Positions 18,940 through 26,804 of a stretch of DNA of 60,948 nucleotides are shown here, one piece after another. The position numbers were made by a program, and so were the translations under genes. The stretch is from NCBI GenBank assembly GCA_905480485.1, contig CAJQQM010000013.1, positions 1 through 60,948 on the forward strand, read 5' to 3'. The notes under the pieces are model-generated. The model searched no databases. It saw only the letters and a list, made by a program, of their open reading frames with translations, and was not told the origin of the DNA. Origin of the DNA: an uncultured Aureispira sp. (GTDB lineage: Bacteria; Bacteroidota; Bacteroidia; Chitinophagales; Saprospiraceae). Positions within the stretch are counted from its first letter, which is position 1. Each line of letters begins with the position of its first letter.

Positions 18940-19836
18940 ATGAAGTACTGGGGTTTAGCGTTCGTTTTGCTTTGGATAACACAAGTATCAATCGCTCAGG
19001 ACAAAAATGCAATCAAAGAATGTGTCGACTTATTTTATACAGCAATGGAGGCCAAAGATACTGTGGTGCTCGAGCGTATTATGCATCCCGATTGTCAGGT
19101 TTTTTCTACCCTTAATAAAGGGGGACAATCTAGGGTTGAAATGTTGCGAAAGGCCTCTCTTTTAGGATTTATGAAACGCGCTATTGACAAAAATTATATC
19201 TACAAACAAAAATTATGGACCTACGATATCCAAATAGAAGCTAATTTAGCGACTCTTCGTGCTGAATACACACTTTTTACGGGCAAGGTTCCAAAAGTCA
19301 GTCATTGTGGCGTTACCTTGTTTACTTTATTCAGAAAGGCCCCTTTTAATTGGGTCATTTTAAACATCTCTGATACAAGGCACCGTGATAATTGTTTGGA
19401 ATCGGCCACGGTAAAAGTACAAGAACAATTGGTAGATAGTTTGTTGGACGATTGGCATCAGGCTGCCGAGCTTACCTCTATCGATGCTTATTTAGCTTTG
19501 TTTTCAGAAAGTGCCCTTTATTGTCGAGCGGATGCAGGTCAGCGTTACGACAAAAAAGGCCTCGCAAAATATTTATCACTAACGTTTAAACAAGAGGAGA
19601 ACAAACAGTTTCAGCCCCTACAACGACAAATCTATTTTAGTCCTAATGCCCGCATGCTTTGGTTCGAAGAACATTTGGATACAAAAGAAGGACCCTTTAG
19701 GGCTACCGGGATTATGCAAGTAGATGCTGGCAAATGGAAACTAGAATATTATGCATTGTCTAGGTTGCTTCCGCCTTCATTGGTCCCGAAATTGACTAAA
19801 TTAGTCGAAAAATCACTACAGAAATCAAAGAATTAA
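18940..19836 (+). CDS. Exported protein with two NTF2-like (SnoaL-type) domains
   Basis: A 298-residue exported protein with a signal peptide (residues 1-19, ending SIA). Two domains of the NTF2 cone fold follow in tandem. The first (about 22-150) begins AIKECVDLFYTAMEAKDTVV, as in putative lumazine-binding/SnoaL-like proteins. The second (about 160-290) has DDWHQAAELTSIDAYLALF and resembles SnoaL_3. NTF2 domains bind small hydrophobic molecules or catalyse isomerisation and hydrolysis, and no catalytic residues can be assigned here. Being 3 bases from the PLC-like gene, it may act on the same product. Confidence 0.78.
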   Translation: MKYWGLAFVLLWITQVSIAQDKNAIKECVDLFYTAMEAKDTVVLERIMHPDCQVFSTLNKGGQSRVEMLRKASLLGFMKRAIDKNYIYKQKLWTYDIQIEANLATLRAEYTLFTGKVPKVSHCGVTLFTLFRKAPFNWVILNISDTRHRDNCLESATVKVQEQLVDSLLDDWHQAAELTSIDAYLALFSESALYCRADAGQRYDKKGLAKYLSLTFKQEENKQFQPLQRQIYFSPNARMLWFEEHLDTKEGPFRATGIMQVDAGKWKLEYYALSRLLPPSLVPKLTKLVEKSLQKSKN

Positions 19837-19995
19837 TTGCTATATTGAACGTATTTGTTGCTGCTAGCATTAGTTTTAATAATTGGCATAATTTTTTGTC
19901 TTGTTCAATACATATAACATTTATTTTATCACCATTAACAAAAGCTCTTTAAGGTCATATCAAAAGCGCTTTTTAATTTATCAAATATATATTTT

Positions 19996-20694
19996 ATGAA
20001 AAATACCCTTCAATTATTAGCAAGTTTTTGCTTGGTTGCATTTATGGTAAGCCCTGCATTAGCCCAAAAAAGTAAAAATATAAAATCTATAAACGAAGCG
20101 CATGTTGTATACAAAATGTCGGCCGAAGGAGGAATGGCTGCTGCACTCGAAGGTTCAACAATGAACATTTATTTTAAACCGGATCGTGTAAAATTATTGG
20201 CAAACTTGATGAGTGGCTTGGTGCAAATGGATATACGTATCGATAATAAAGCTAAAAAAGGCGTTATGTTGATGGATATGATGGGTCAGAAAAAAGTAGT
20301 TGAAATGGCTTCTGAAGATCTTAACAAGCCCAAAACGAATACTAAGCCATCAGAGGAGGATATTAAATACCTGAATAAGTACAAAAAAATAGCAGGCTAC
20401 AAATGTCAGGAAGTACAAATTAATATGCAAGGTATGGACGAGCCTGCAACTGTTTACATAACTGAAAAAATTCAACCCCAAAATATGGGAGAGGTTAGTA
20501 TGATGCAATTTACAGGCCTTAAAGGGTTTCCTTTGATGTGGAAAATTGAACAACAAGGCATGGAAATTACCATGGAAGCAGTAGAGGTTTCTACTACAAA
20601 ATTACCTAAAGATGCCTTTGATATGAGTATTCCTGAGGGCTATGAGAAAATGGAAATGGACGACCTCAAAAATATGGGTGGGTTTGGATTGTAA
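19996..20694 (+). CDS. Exported DUF4412-like protein, paralogue 1 of 3
   Basis: A 232-residue protein with a signal peptide (residues 1-23, cleaved after ALA) and an unusually Met- and Lys-rich mature sequence. The features shared with the two following genes are IAGYKCQE around residue 132, a GFPLMW motif, and an I-P-E-G-Y-E-K segment near the C terminus. The fold is probably a beta-rich lipoprotein-carrier-like sandwich, as in DUF4412 proteins. The role is unknown. It has its own hairpin downstream, so each paralogue seems to be a separate transcription unit. Confidence 0.75.
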   Translation: MKNTLQLLASFCLVAFMVSPALAQKSKNIKSINEAHVVYKMSAEGGMAAALEGSTMNIYFKPDRVKLLANLMSGLVQMDIRIDNKAKKGVMLMDMMGQKKVVEMASEDLNKPKTNTKPSEEDIKYLNKYKKIAGYKCQEVQINMQGMDEPATVYITEKIQPQNMGEVSMMQFTGLKGFPLMWKIEQQGMEITMEAVEVSTTKLPKDAFDMSIPEGYEKMEMDDLKNMGGFGL

Positions 20695-20711
20695 TTTGTA
20701 GTATTAACGAC

Positions 20712-20748
20712 AGGGCCACAGGAATACACAGTACTCTTGTGACCCTTT
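20712..20748 (+). terminator. Probable terminator of DUF4412-like paralogue 1
   Basis: An imperfect hairpin with GGG and CACAGG arms pairing to CTTGTG and CCC, closed by a loop of about 11 bases and followed by four T. It fits a weak intrinsic terminator. Confidence 0.4.
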
Positions 20749-20761
20749 TAATATCTAGCGT

Positions 20762-21457
20762 ATGTTTCGTATGTGTTTTTGTCTCTTCATTTCGTTGCGT
20801 TTGTTTTCAACTGTATCTGCCCAAAGTCAGGTGCATGATTTTTATGTCAACTATTCGGTAGATATAGACAGTGATCAAAGTATGATTTCTCTGTTAAGTA
20901 TCGGTACTTCTGTTGAAGTAGCTTTCAAAGGTGCTTTTTCTAAAACAAATATCCGTTTGGCTGGTGGCAGTAACAAAATATCGATGGTTGCCGACAACAA
21001 TGCAGCAATTGCAACCGTTTTGCTCGATATTGTAGAAGGGAAAAAAGCCTTTCAAATGGATGCTAGCAAACGTACTGAAATGGAAACGGCGCTTCAAAAA
21101 ATTGGGGAGAACCCGATGCGTTACACCGATTCTTACAAAAATATTGCAGGTTATGATTGTCAAAAAGTTTTTATGAAACATTTGGCATCGGGCGCCAATA
21201 TAATTGTATATCTGAGTCAGCAATTGGCCCCCAAACAAGATGCCGTTTTTCAGGCATTTTACAAACAAATGAAAGGTTTTCCTCTAGGTGTAGTTGTTCG
21301 CAAAGACGCCACCACCGTACGTATTATGGCTACTGAAGTGCAAACAAAACTTGGTTCTACGAATGTATTTAGTACGAAGATTCCCGAAGGCTACGAAAAA
21401 ACCACGCTAGAAGCAATTAGGGACGCAGCAGAAAAAAAATATAGCCCAACCAAATAA
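20762..21457 (+). CDS. Exported DUF4412-like protein, paralogue 2 of 3
   Basis: A 231-residue exported protein with a signal peptide (residues 1-20, ending VSA). It shares with paralogue 1 the segments IAGYDCQKV, MKGFPLGV and IPEGYEKT in the same order and spacing, but is otherwise strongly diverged. It lies 67 bases from paralogue 1. The single internal Cys is conserved in all three copies. Function unknown. Divergence between the copies indicates an old duplication. Confidence 0.75.
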   Translation: MFRMCFCLFISLRLFSTVSAQSQVHDFYVNYSVDIDSDQSMISLLSIGTSVEVAFKGAFSKTNIRLAGGSNKISMVADNNAAIATVLLDIVEGKKAFQMDASKRTEMETALQKIGENPMRYTDSYKNIAGYDCQKVFMKHLASGANIIVYLSQQLAPKQDAVFQAFYKQMKGFPLGVVVRKDATTVRIMATEVQTKLGSTNVFSTKIPEGYEKTTLEAIRDAAEKKYSPTK

Positions 21458-21644
21458 AATCTTAGGTTTTTAGCGTTTAACCAAACATTTTTCTATTTAA
21501 ACAGTATACTATATGTAAATTTAATGTTAACTTAAGCTAACATTTAGTTTACATTACAGTTTGTGTGCCGTCTCAAACTACTTTGTCTGCATAGACTTAC
21601 AGTAGTTAAATAACCGCGCACCTATACTGTTCGAATCGTACTTT

Positions 21645-21652
21645 TACGTTTG
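21645..21652 (+). promoter_or_regulatory. -7 box of DUF4412-like paralogue 3
   Basis: TACGTTTG matches TAnnTTTG exactly, 17 bases before the start codon, which would give a leader of only about 10 bases. No good TTTG lies about 20 bases upstream. Confidence 0.45.
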
Positions 21653-21669
21653 CCACCTAAAAACAACGC

Positions 21670-22407
21670 ATGAGAAAAATAACGCTATCAATATTTCTGC
21701 TTACTTTTTTATTTAGCACTTTGATGTTTGCTCAAAACAAACGAGTAAAGATGCAAGAAGGCAGCATAAGCTATACTATTAAAATGGCTGGAGCGGATGA
21801 AATGGCTCAAATTGTCAATAATTCAGTGATGAATTTGTACCTAAAAAACAAGCACAGCCGTATTGACTTCTCGGTAATGGGGGGCTTGGCCACTTTTCAG
21901 CTTATTGATAATGACCAGGATGACTGGATGACGGTCTTGATGGATATTCCAAGTTTTTACGAAAAGACAGCTATCAACTTAGATGCTGATACAAAGTTTT
22001 TTAGACGTTTTCATCGTGTCAAAACAACCAATCAGTCCCCAACAAAAGGGCTTCAAATTGAGTACTTTAAATCAGTCAGAAAAAGAATTGCCAATTTTCC
22101 GTGCTACAAAGCGGTTGTAAAGCTAAGCAATAAAGAATCGGTTGTTTTGTATCTTACAGATCGAATTAAACCCGAAGAAGCTACTGAACTACAAAAGCCT
22201 TTTGGAGATTTACAAGGGTTTCCTTTAGCTGCAGAAATGTTGGTAGATGGGGTAATGGTGAAGGTAGAAGCGCAGCGGATACAACGTCAAAAAATTCATT
22301 TGGATGCTTTTGAAATTCCAGAAAGCTACAGCCACAAATCGATGGAAGAGTTTTTGGAGGATTTGCAAAAACAAATGGGGGCAGATACTGGCGCTGTGGG
22401 CTTGTAA
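21670..22407 (+). CDS. Exported DUF4412-like protein, paralogue 3 of 3
   Basis: A 245-residue exported protein with a signal peptide (residues 1-21, ending MFA). It aligns with the two upstream genes: IANFPCYKAVV takes the place of IAGYxCQ, and LQGFPLAAEM and IPESYSHKSM follow in the same order. It starts 212 bases after paralogue 2, in a region carrying its own -7 box, so it can be regulated separately. It ends 2 bases before a convergent minus-strand gene. Function unknown. Confidence 0.75.
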   Translation: MRKITLSIFLLTFLFSTLMFAQNKRVKMQEGSISYTIKMAGADEMAQIVNNSVMNLYLKNKHSRIDFSVMGGLATFQLIDNDQDDWMTVLMDIPSFYEKTAINLDADTKFFRRFHRVKTTNQSPTKGLQIEYFKSVRKRIANFPCYKAVVKLSNKESVVLYLTDRIKPEEATELQKPFGDLQGFPLAAEMLVDGVMVKVEAQRIQRQKIHLDAFEIPESYSHKSMEEFLEDLQKQMGADTGAVGL

Positions 22408-22409
22408 GT

Positions 22410-23438
22410 TTATTTGCTACTAAAACTGCTTTGGCCAACCAAACGTCCTTTGTTGTATATTTCTATACGGTAAGTGCCGGCCAAAAAATAACTGTTTGGG
22501 TAGGCATACCACTGCAGACACATCTGGCGAAGCGCTTTGTTATAGTCAAATATTTTTGAACTACTATAAGCTATTTCTACGTCTTCCTGAAATAGACGAA
22601 GTTTTGCCGACCCACGATTGCTGTCAAATAAAACCGTCCCTTTTGGATTGATAATTCGGAGAAAAAATCGATTGGTCCCAGCTTCGCAGATTTCATTGGG
22701 AATAAGGTCAAAACAAACATCTAGGACTTCTGCATTTTTAGCCAGAAGTACTTTTTTTTGTTCGCCATTGCCCTTGATTCTCATTAACTGTGTTTGTATC
22801 CCCTGAACACGCAGTACTGAAGCGGTGTTAATTTTCTGTTGTAAGAGTTGATTCTCGCTTTGCAACAGCGAGTCTTCTGTTTGTAATCTTCTTTTGGTCT
22901 CTAATTCTTGTGTATAAAGTGCATCAAGGATTGCTTTCTCTTTTTTTAGTCGCTTGTTTTCAACCCTAAGTTCTTCTAAGTCTAGGGTTTGGTTGTCTAC
23001 GTAGTTTTGAAGGTTGTTGAGCTCTAACTGCAAATTTTGGAGTTTGCCACGAATGGTTTTTTGGGCCACTTTATCTCTCTTTGCCTGAGCGATGAGTCGT
23101 TTTATTTTGGCATACTGACTTTCTAAGACGGATTCTTTACGCACAATTTGGACATACAAATCTTCATGCTCTTGTTTGTATATAGCAAGGGTGTTTTTGA
23201 GTTCATGGTACAAACTATCCGATACCGTTTGAGCCCTTTTTAAATCTAGTTCTTTTTCTTGAAGTTTGTTTTTGCTCAAAAAGTAGCTGCCGCCAACAAA
23301 TAATAAACTAAGAAACAAAAGTAGACCGATTAATTTTGTTTTTGAGCTAGGCTTTTTCGTTGTAATTTCAACTTGTTCATCGTTAATAGCTGTACTGTCT
23401 TCATTTTCTGAAGAAGAAGCTGTGTGTTCGTCATTCAT
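22410..23438 (-). CDS. Single-pass membrane protein with long coiled coil
   Basis: A 342-residue protein. Residues 1-33 are a cytoplasmic acidic and basic tail, residues about 34-54 a TM helix (LIGLLLFLSLLFVGGSYFL), and residues about 55-225 a continuous Gln/Lys/Glu/Leu coiled coil. The remaining 115 residues form a beta-rich C-terminal domain with ICEAGTNRFFLRI. It is an envelope-spanning architecture, type II in orientation by the positive-inside rule. Homologues are common in Bacteroidota and are sometimes misnamed chromosome-segregation proteins because of the coiled coil. I assign no function. It is followed 2 bases away by the convergent DUF4412-like gene. Confidence 0.75.
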   Translation of the reverse strand: MNDEHTASSSENEDSTAINDEQVEITTKKPSSKTKLIGLLLFLSLLFVGGSYFLSKNKLQEKELDLKRAQTVSDSLYHELKNTLAIYKQEHEDLYVQIVRKESVLESQYAKIKRLIAQAKRDKVAQKTIRGKLQNLQLELNNLQNYVDNQTLDLEELRVENKRLKKEKAILDALYTQELETKRRLQTEDSLLQSENQLLQQKINTASVLRVQGIQTQLMRIKGNGEQKKVLLAKNAEVLDVCFDLIPNEICEAGTNRFFLRIINPKGTVLFDSNRGSAKLRLFQEDVEIAYSSSKIFDYNKALRQMCLQWYAYPNSYFLAGTYRIEIYNKGRLVGQSSFSSK

Positions 23439-23506
23439 CTAAAAATAATAGCTTTTGAAGTAGATGGCCCAAAATAATGAAATCAAACTAAATTTAAACT
23501 AAATTT

Positions 23507-24334
23507 TCATAATATTTGAATTAAGTCGAAGCGTTGCCCGTGGAATAGAACATCATTTCCTTGTACTAAATAGGATACATCAGCTAAGTTCGGATGTTTT
23601 CTTTTGCTTTCTTTGCTAAGGGTATATCGACTTTTGTCGCCTCTGCCAATTGAGTAGACCAAAACGGTTTGGCCTGCAATTGTATACCTACGAACGGTTT
23701 GAGGACTCCACAACCTAAAAAAATCGATTTGATAATCTTTATCGATGTTCTTGAAGTCTGTAAATTTAATTTTGGTGGTGTTTTCTACTTTTTTGAGTGT
23801 TTCGTACGAAAAATGTACTTCTTTAGAGGCTGTTTCGTAGCCATTTTCGGTGCTTTCTACAAAAAATTTAGCTGCTGTAGTATCGATACGGAGTTTCATT
23901 AAGGAACAACTTCGATCGAAGTGACAAATTCCTCTTGATGCAACTATTGCCTCTTCAAATAGCGGTAATTTCTGAGCAACATGAAGAGCCTCTTCAAAAA
24001 TTCCTTGCATCGTTTTGGCGTATGCTTCATCCAATAAGTCGGTACTACCCAAATCTTTTTCTAAGCGTAGGCTGTCTTGTTCAAGGCGCATTAATCGAAC
24101 CGTACCTTTCCACCGCACTTCAATGACTTGATTTCCCTGATTCATTTGATCTCCAAATCGCATCATCTGTTGATCGGGTGTCGACAAGTAGCGATTCATT
24201 TCAACTTCTATCAAAATGATTTGTCCCATACTACTGCCTAAAGGAAACAAACTGTACTGATAGGCAGCGCTGCATGCGTACACATTATGACTAAATAAAA
24301 TAAGGACTAAATGGATTGCAGATACAAATTTCAT
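23507..24334 (-). CDS. Exported hypothetical protein, possibly a lipoprotein
   Basis: I chose the ATG at 24334, where a signal peptide begins (MKFVSAIHLVLILFSHNVYA), rather than the frame opening 54 bases upstream. The first mature residue could be a lipidated Cys (VYAC), but the lipobox is imperfect because it has Tyr at -2. The mature protein of about 255 residues is charged and mixed alpha/beta. It contains a segment with spaced Cys (CHFDRSCS, about residue 150) that may form a disulfide. The C-terminal region has R-R-Y-T-I-A-G-Q-T-V-L-V-Y. No family recognised. It lies on the same strand as the coiled-coil membrane protein 68 bases downstream. Confidence 0.65.
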   Translation of the reverse strand: MKFVSAIHLVLILFSHNVYACSAAYQYSLFPLGSSMGQIILIEVEMNRYLSTPDQQMMRFGDQMNQGNQVIEVRWKGTVRLMRLEQDSLRLEKDLGSTDLLDEAYAKTMQGIFEEALHVAQKLPLFEEAIVASRGICHFDRSCSLMKLRIDTTAAKFFVESTENGYETASKEVHFSYETLKKVENTTKIKFTDFKNIDKDYQIDFFRLWSPQTVRRYTIAGQTVLVYSIGRGDKSRYTLSKESKRKHPNLADVSYLVQGNDVLFHGQRFDLIQIL

Positions 24335-24555
24335 GATGGTGTATTTGATACGCCTAGGGCATTTGAGGGGTTCATTGCTATCGTTCATGCAGCATAATAT
24401 CCCTAGGTTGCTAATTTACAATTTTTTGAACTTCTTTTTACAATCCCCTATTTTTTATACTTAATTATGGCTATTTTTTAATTAAAAAAGTAGATATTTG
24501 AGCTACCAAAAATCAATACCTAGCTTTTTTTAATTTCATTAAATTACTATTAGGA

Positions 24556-25539
24556 ATGCCAGTAGATAAAATCTTGGTCATCGGTTCGGAAGGACAAATT
24601 GGTACGGTGTTGAGTCATGCCTTGCGTCAAATACACGGAATTGCCCATGTCGTCACTTCAGATATCAATCCTCCTCGCAACAGTGTGATTGGTTATTTTG
24701 AGAAATTGAATATTTTGGACGGTGCAAAACTGCACGAAATAGTCAAAAAGCATAAAATTACCCAAATATATCATTTGGCAGCCCTTCTTTCAGCTAAGGG
24801 AGAACAAAATCCTCGCCAAACATGGGATGTTAACATGAACGGTTTGTTTAATGTTTTGGAAGTTGCACGACAAGAAAAAATAGACAAAGTATTTTTTCCA
24901 AGTTCTATAGCGGTTTTTGGTGGTTTAAGTTCCAAAATTAATACGCCACAACACGGTATTCTTCAACCCCAAACGATGTATGGTATTACCAAAGAAGTTG
25001 GAGAACATTTGGCTGAATACTATTTCAATAAATTTGGATTAGATGTTCGTTCTATTCGCTATCCTGGTTTAATCAGTTATCAGTCTTTGCCTGGAGGCGG
25101 GACCACTGATTATGCAGTGGATATATTCCACAAAGCTGTCAAAAATGAGGATTTTAGTTGTTTTCTCAAAAAAGACACTTATTTGCCTATGATGTATATG
25201 CCCGATGCCATCCGCGCCACTATAGAGTTGATGCAAGCACCGGTTGAAAATCTTAGTATGCATTACGGATACAACATACATGCTATGCGTTTTTCTCCTG
25301 AACAACTGCTAGCAGAAATTCACAAATATTTACCCGAATTTCAAGTAAGTTATCAACCTGATTATCGTCAGGATATTGCTGCATCTTGGGTAGAATCGAT
25401 GGATGATTCAGCCGCCCGAACCGATTGGGGATGGCAAGAACGCTTTGATTTGGCAGCGATGTGTAAAGATATGATTTCCAATCTCCAAAAAATTAAGCAT
25501 AACGGGGCATCGGAATACGACGAAAAAATGTTTTTATAA
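24556..25539 (+). CDS. L-threonine 3-dehydrogenase, SDR (epimerase-like) type
   Basis: Oxidises L-threonine to 2-amino-3-ketobutyrate with NAD+. The 327-residue protein is an extended SDR, not a zinc alcohol dehydrogenase. It has the glycine motif GSEGQIGTVL (about residues 10-19), an active-site Y-G-I-T-K (about 142-146) and a preceding Ser-rich strand (FFPSSIAVFGG), as in UDP-galactose-epimerase-like TDH. The function is strongly supported by the next gene, kbl, 23 bases downstream, which cleaves the unstable product. The pair makes glycine and acetyl-CoA. The leader is AT-rich with no clear promoter box. Confidence 0.92.
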   Translation: MPVDKILVIGSEGQIGTVLSHALRQIHGIAHVVTSDINPPRNSVIGYFEKLNILDGAKLHEIVKKHKITQIYHLAALLSAKGEQNPRQTWDVNMNGLFNVLEVARQEKIDKVFFPSSIAVFGGLSSKINTPQHGILQPQTMYGITKEVGEHLAEYYFNKFGLDVRSIRYPGLISYQSLPGGGTTDYAVDIFHKAVKNEDFSCFLKKDTYLPMMYMPDAIRATIELMQAPVENLSMHYGYNIHAMRFSPEQLLAEIHKYLPEFQVSYQPDYRQDIAASWVESMDDSAARTDWGWQERFDLAAMCKDMISNLQKIKHNGASEYDEKMFL

Positions 25540-25562
25540 TTAACGAATAGATTGAATCAAAT

Positions 25563-26759
25563 ATGTATAATACAGTAAAGTCAAGTCTTCAGGGAGAATT
25601 AAAGGATATTAAAGATGCAGGACTCTATAAAGAAGAACGCATCATTACCTCTCCACAAGCTGCAGATATTCAAACCGAGGCAGCTGGGTCGGTTATCAAT
25701 TTTTGTGCGAATAACTACCTAGGTTTATCCTCTCACCCCGAAGTTATACAAGCAGCAAAAGATGCTATTGATAGCCACGGCTATGGTTTGTCTTCGGTGC
25801 GTTTTATTTGTGGAACACAAGATATTCACAAAACACTTGAACACAAGCTTTCAGCGTTTTTAGGTATGGAAGATACCATTTTGTATGCTGCAGCTTTTGA
25901 CGCTAATGGGGGAGTCTTTGAACCAATTCTGCACAAAGAAGATGCAATTATCTCAGATGAATTAAATCATGCCTCTATAATTGATGGAATTCGTTTGTGC
26001 AAAGCGGCTAGATTTCGCTATAAGCACAATAATATGGAAGATTTAGAACAGCAATTGCAAGCATCGCAGTCTGCACGTCGTCGATTAATTGTCACGGACG
26101 GTTCATTTTCTATGGACGGGACAATTGCGCAACTCCACAAAATTTGTGATTTGGCGGATAAATACGACGCCATGGTGATGATAGACGAATGCCATTCTAC
26201 TGGGTTTTTGGGCAAGACGGGCAGAGGAGTGCACGAATACAGAGAAGTGATGGGGCGTGTCGATATCATCACAGGTACACTCGGTAAAGCGCTTGGTGGT
26301 GCCTCCGGAGGGTTTACAGCCGCCCGCAAAGAAATTGTAGATATGTTACGTCAACGCTCAAGACCCTATCTTTTCTCCAATACGGTGGCACCCTCTATTG
26401 TTGGTGCCTCTATCAAGGTATTAGACTTATTAACGGCTAGTACAGCTTTGCGTGATAAGTTAGAACACAATACAAAATATTTCCGTGATGCGATGACAGC
26501 CGCTGGCTTTGATATTGTTGCAGGCGATCATCCTATTGTTCCTATAATGTTGTACGATGCTGTTTTGTCACAACAAATGGCATCTAAGTTATTAGAGGAA
26601 GGAATTTATGTAATTGGATTTTATTATCCGGTAGTGCCTAAAGATAAAGCCCGAATTCGAGTACAGCTTTCTGCGGCACACGAAAAGGAACACTTAGACA
26701 AAGCTATTGCGGCGTTTACCAAAGTAGGTAAGGCCTTAGGGGTTTTGAAAATGGCTTAA
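25563..26759 (+). CDS. kbl: 2-amino-3-ketobutyrate coenzyme A ligase (glycine C-acetyltransferase)
   Basis: A PLP enzyme that splits 2-amino-3-ketobutyrate with CoA into glycine and acetyl-CoA. The 398 residues match the family length. Visible motifs are [14 protein letters not shown] near the N terminus, [18 protein letters not shown] (about 204-221), and the PLP lysine Lys242 in [13 protein letters not shown]. It follows the SDR threonine dehydrogenase by 23 bases and ends at a strong terminator, so tdh-kbl is a two-gene operon for threonine catabolism. Confidence 0.96.
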   Translation: MYNTVKSSLQGELKDIKDAGLYKEERIITSPQAADIQTEAAGSVINFCANNYLGLSSHPEVIQAAKDAIDSHGYGLSSVRFICGTQDIHKTLEHKLSAFLGMEDTILYAAAFDANGGVFEPILHKEDAIISDELNHASIIDGIRLCKAARFRYKHNNMEDLEQQLQASQSARRRLIVTDGSFSMDGTIAQLHKICDLADKYDAMVMIDECHSTGFLGKTGRGVHEYREVMGRVDIITGTLGKALGGASGGFTAARKEIVDMLRQRSRPYLFSNTVAPSIVGASIKVLDLLTASTALRDKLEHNTKYFRDAMTAAGFDIVAGDHPIVPIMLYDAVLSQQMASKLLEEGIYVIGFYYPVVPKDKARIRVQLSAAHEKEHLDKAIAAFTKVGKALGVLKMA

Positions 26760-26770
26760 TCAATTGATTC

Positions 26771-26804
26771 AAAAAAAAACCGCTGCTTGCAGCGGTTTTT
26801 TTTT
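26771..26804. terminator. Bidirectional terminator between kbl and the T9SS mosaic protein
   Basis: A 7-bp perfect stem (CCGCTGC / GCAGCGG, closing on a short CTTG-type loop) lies between a run of nine A and a run of nine T. It serves both convergent genes. Confidence 0.9.
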
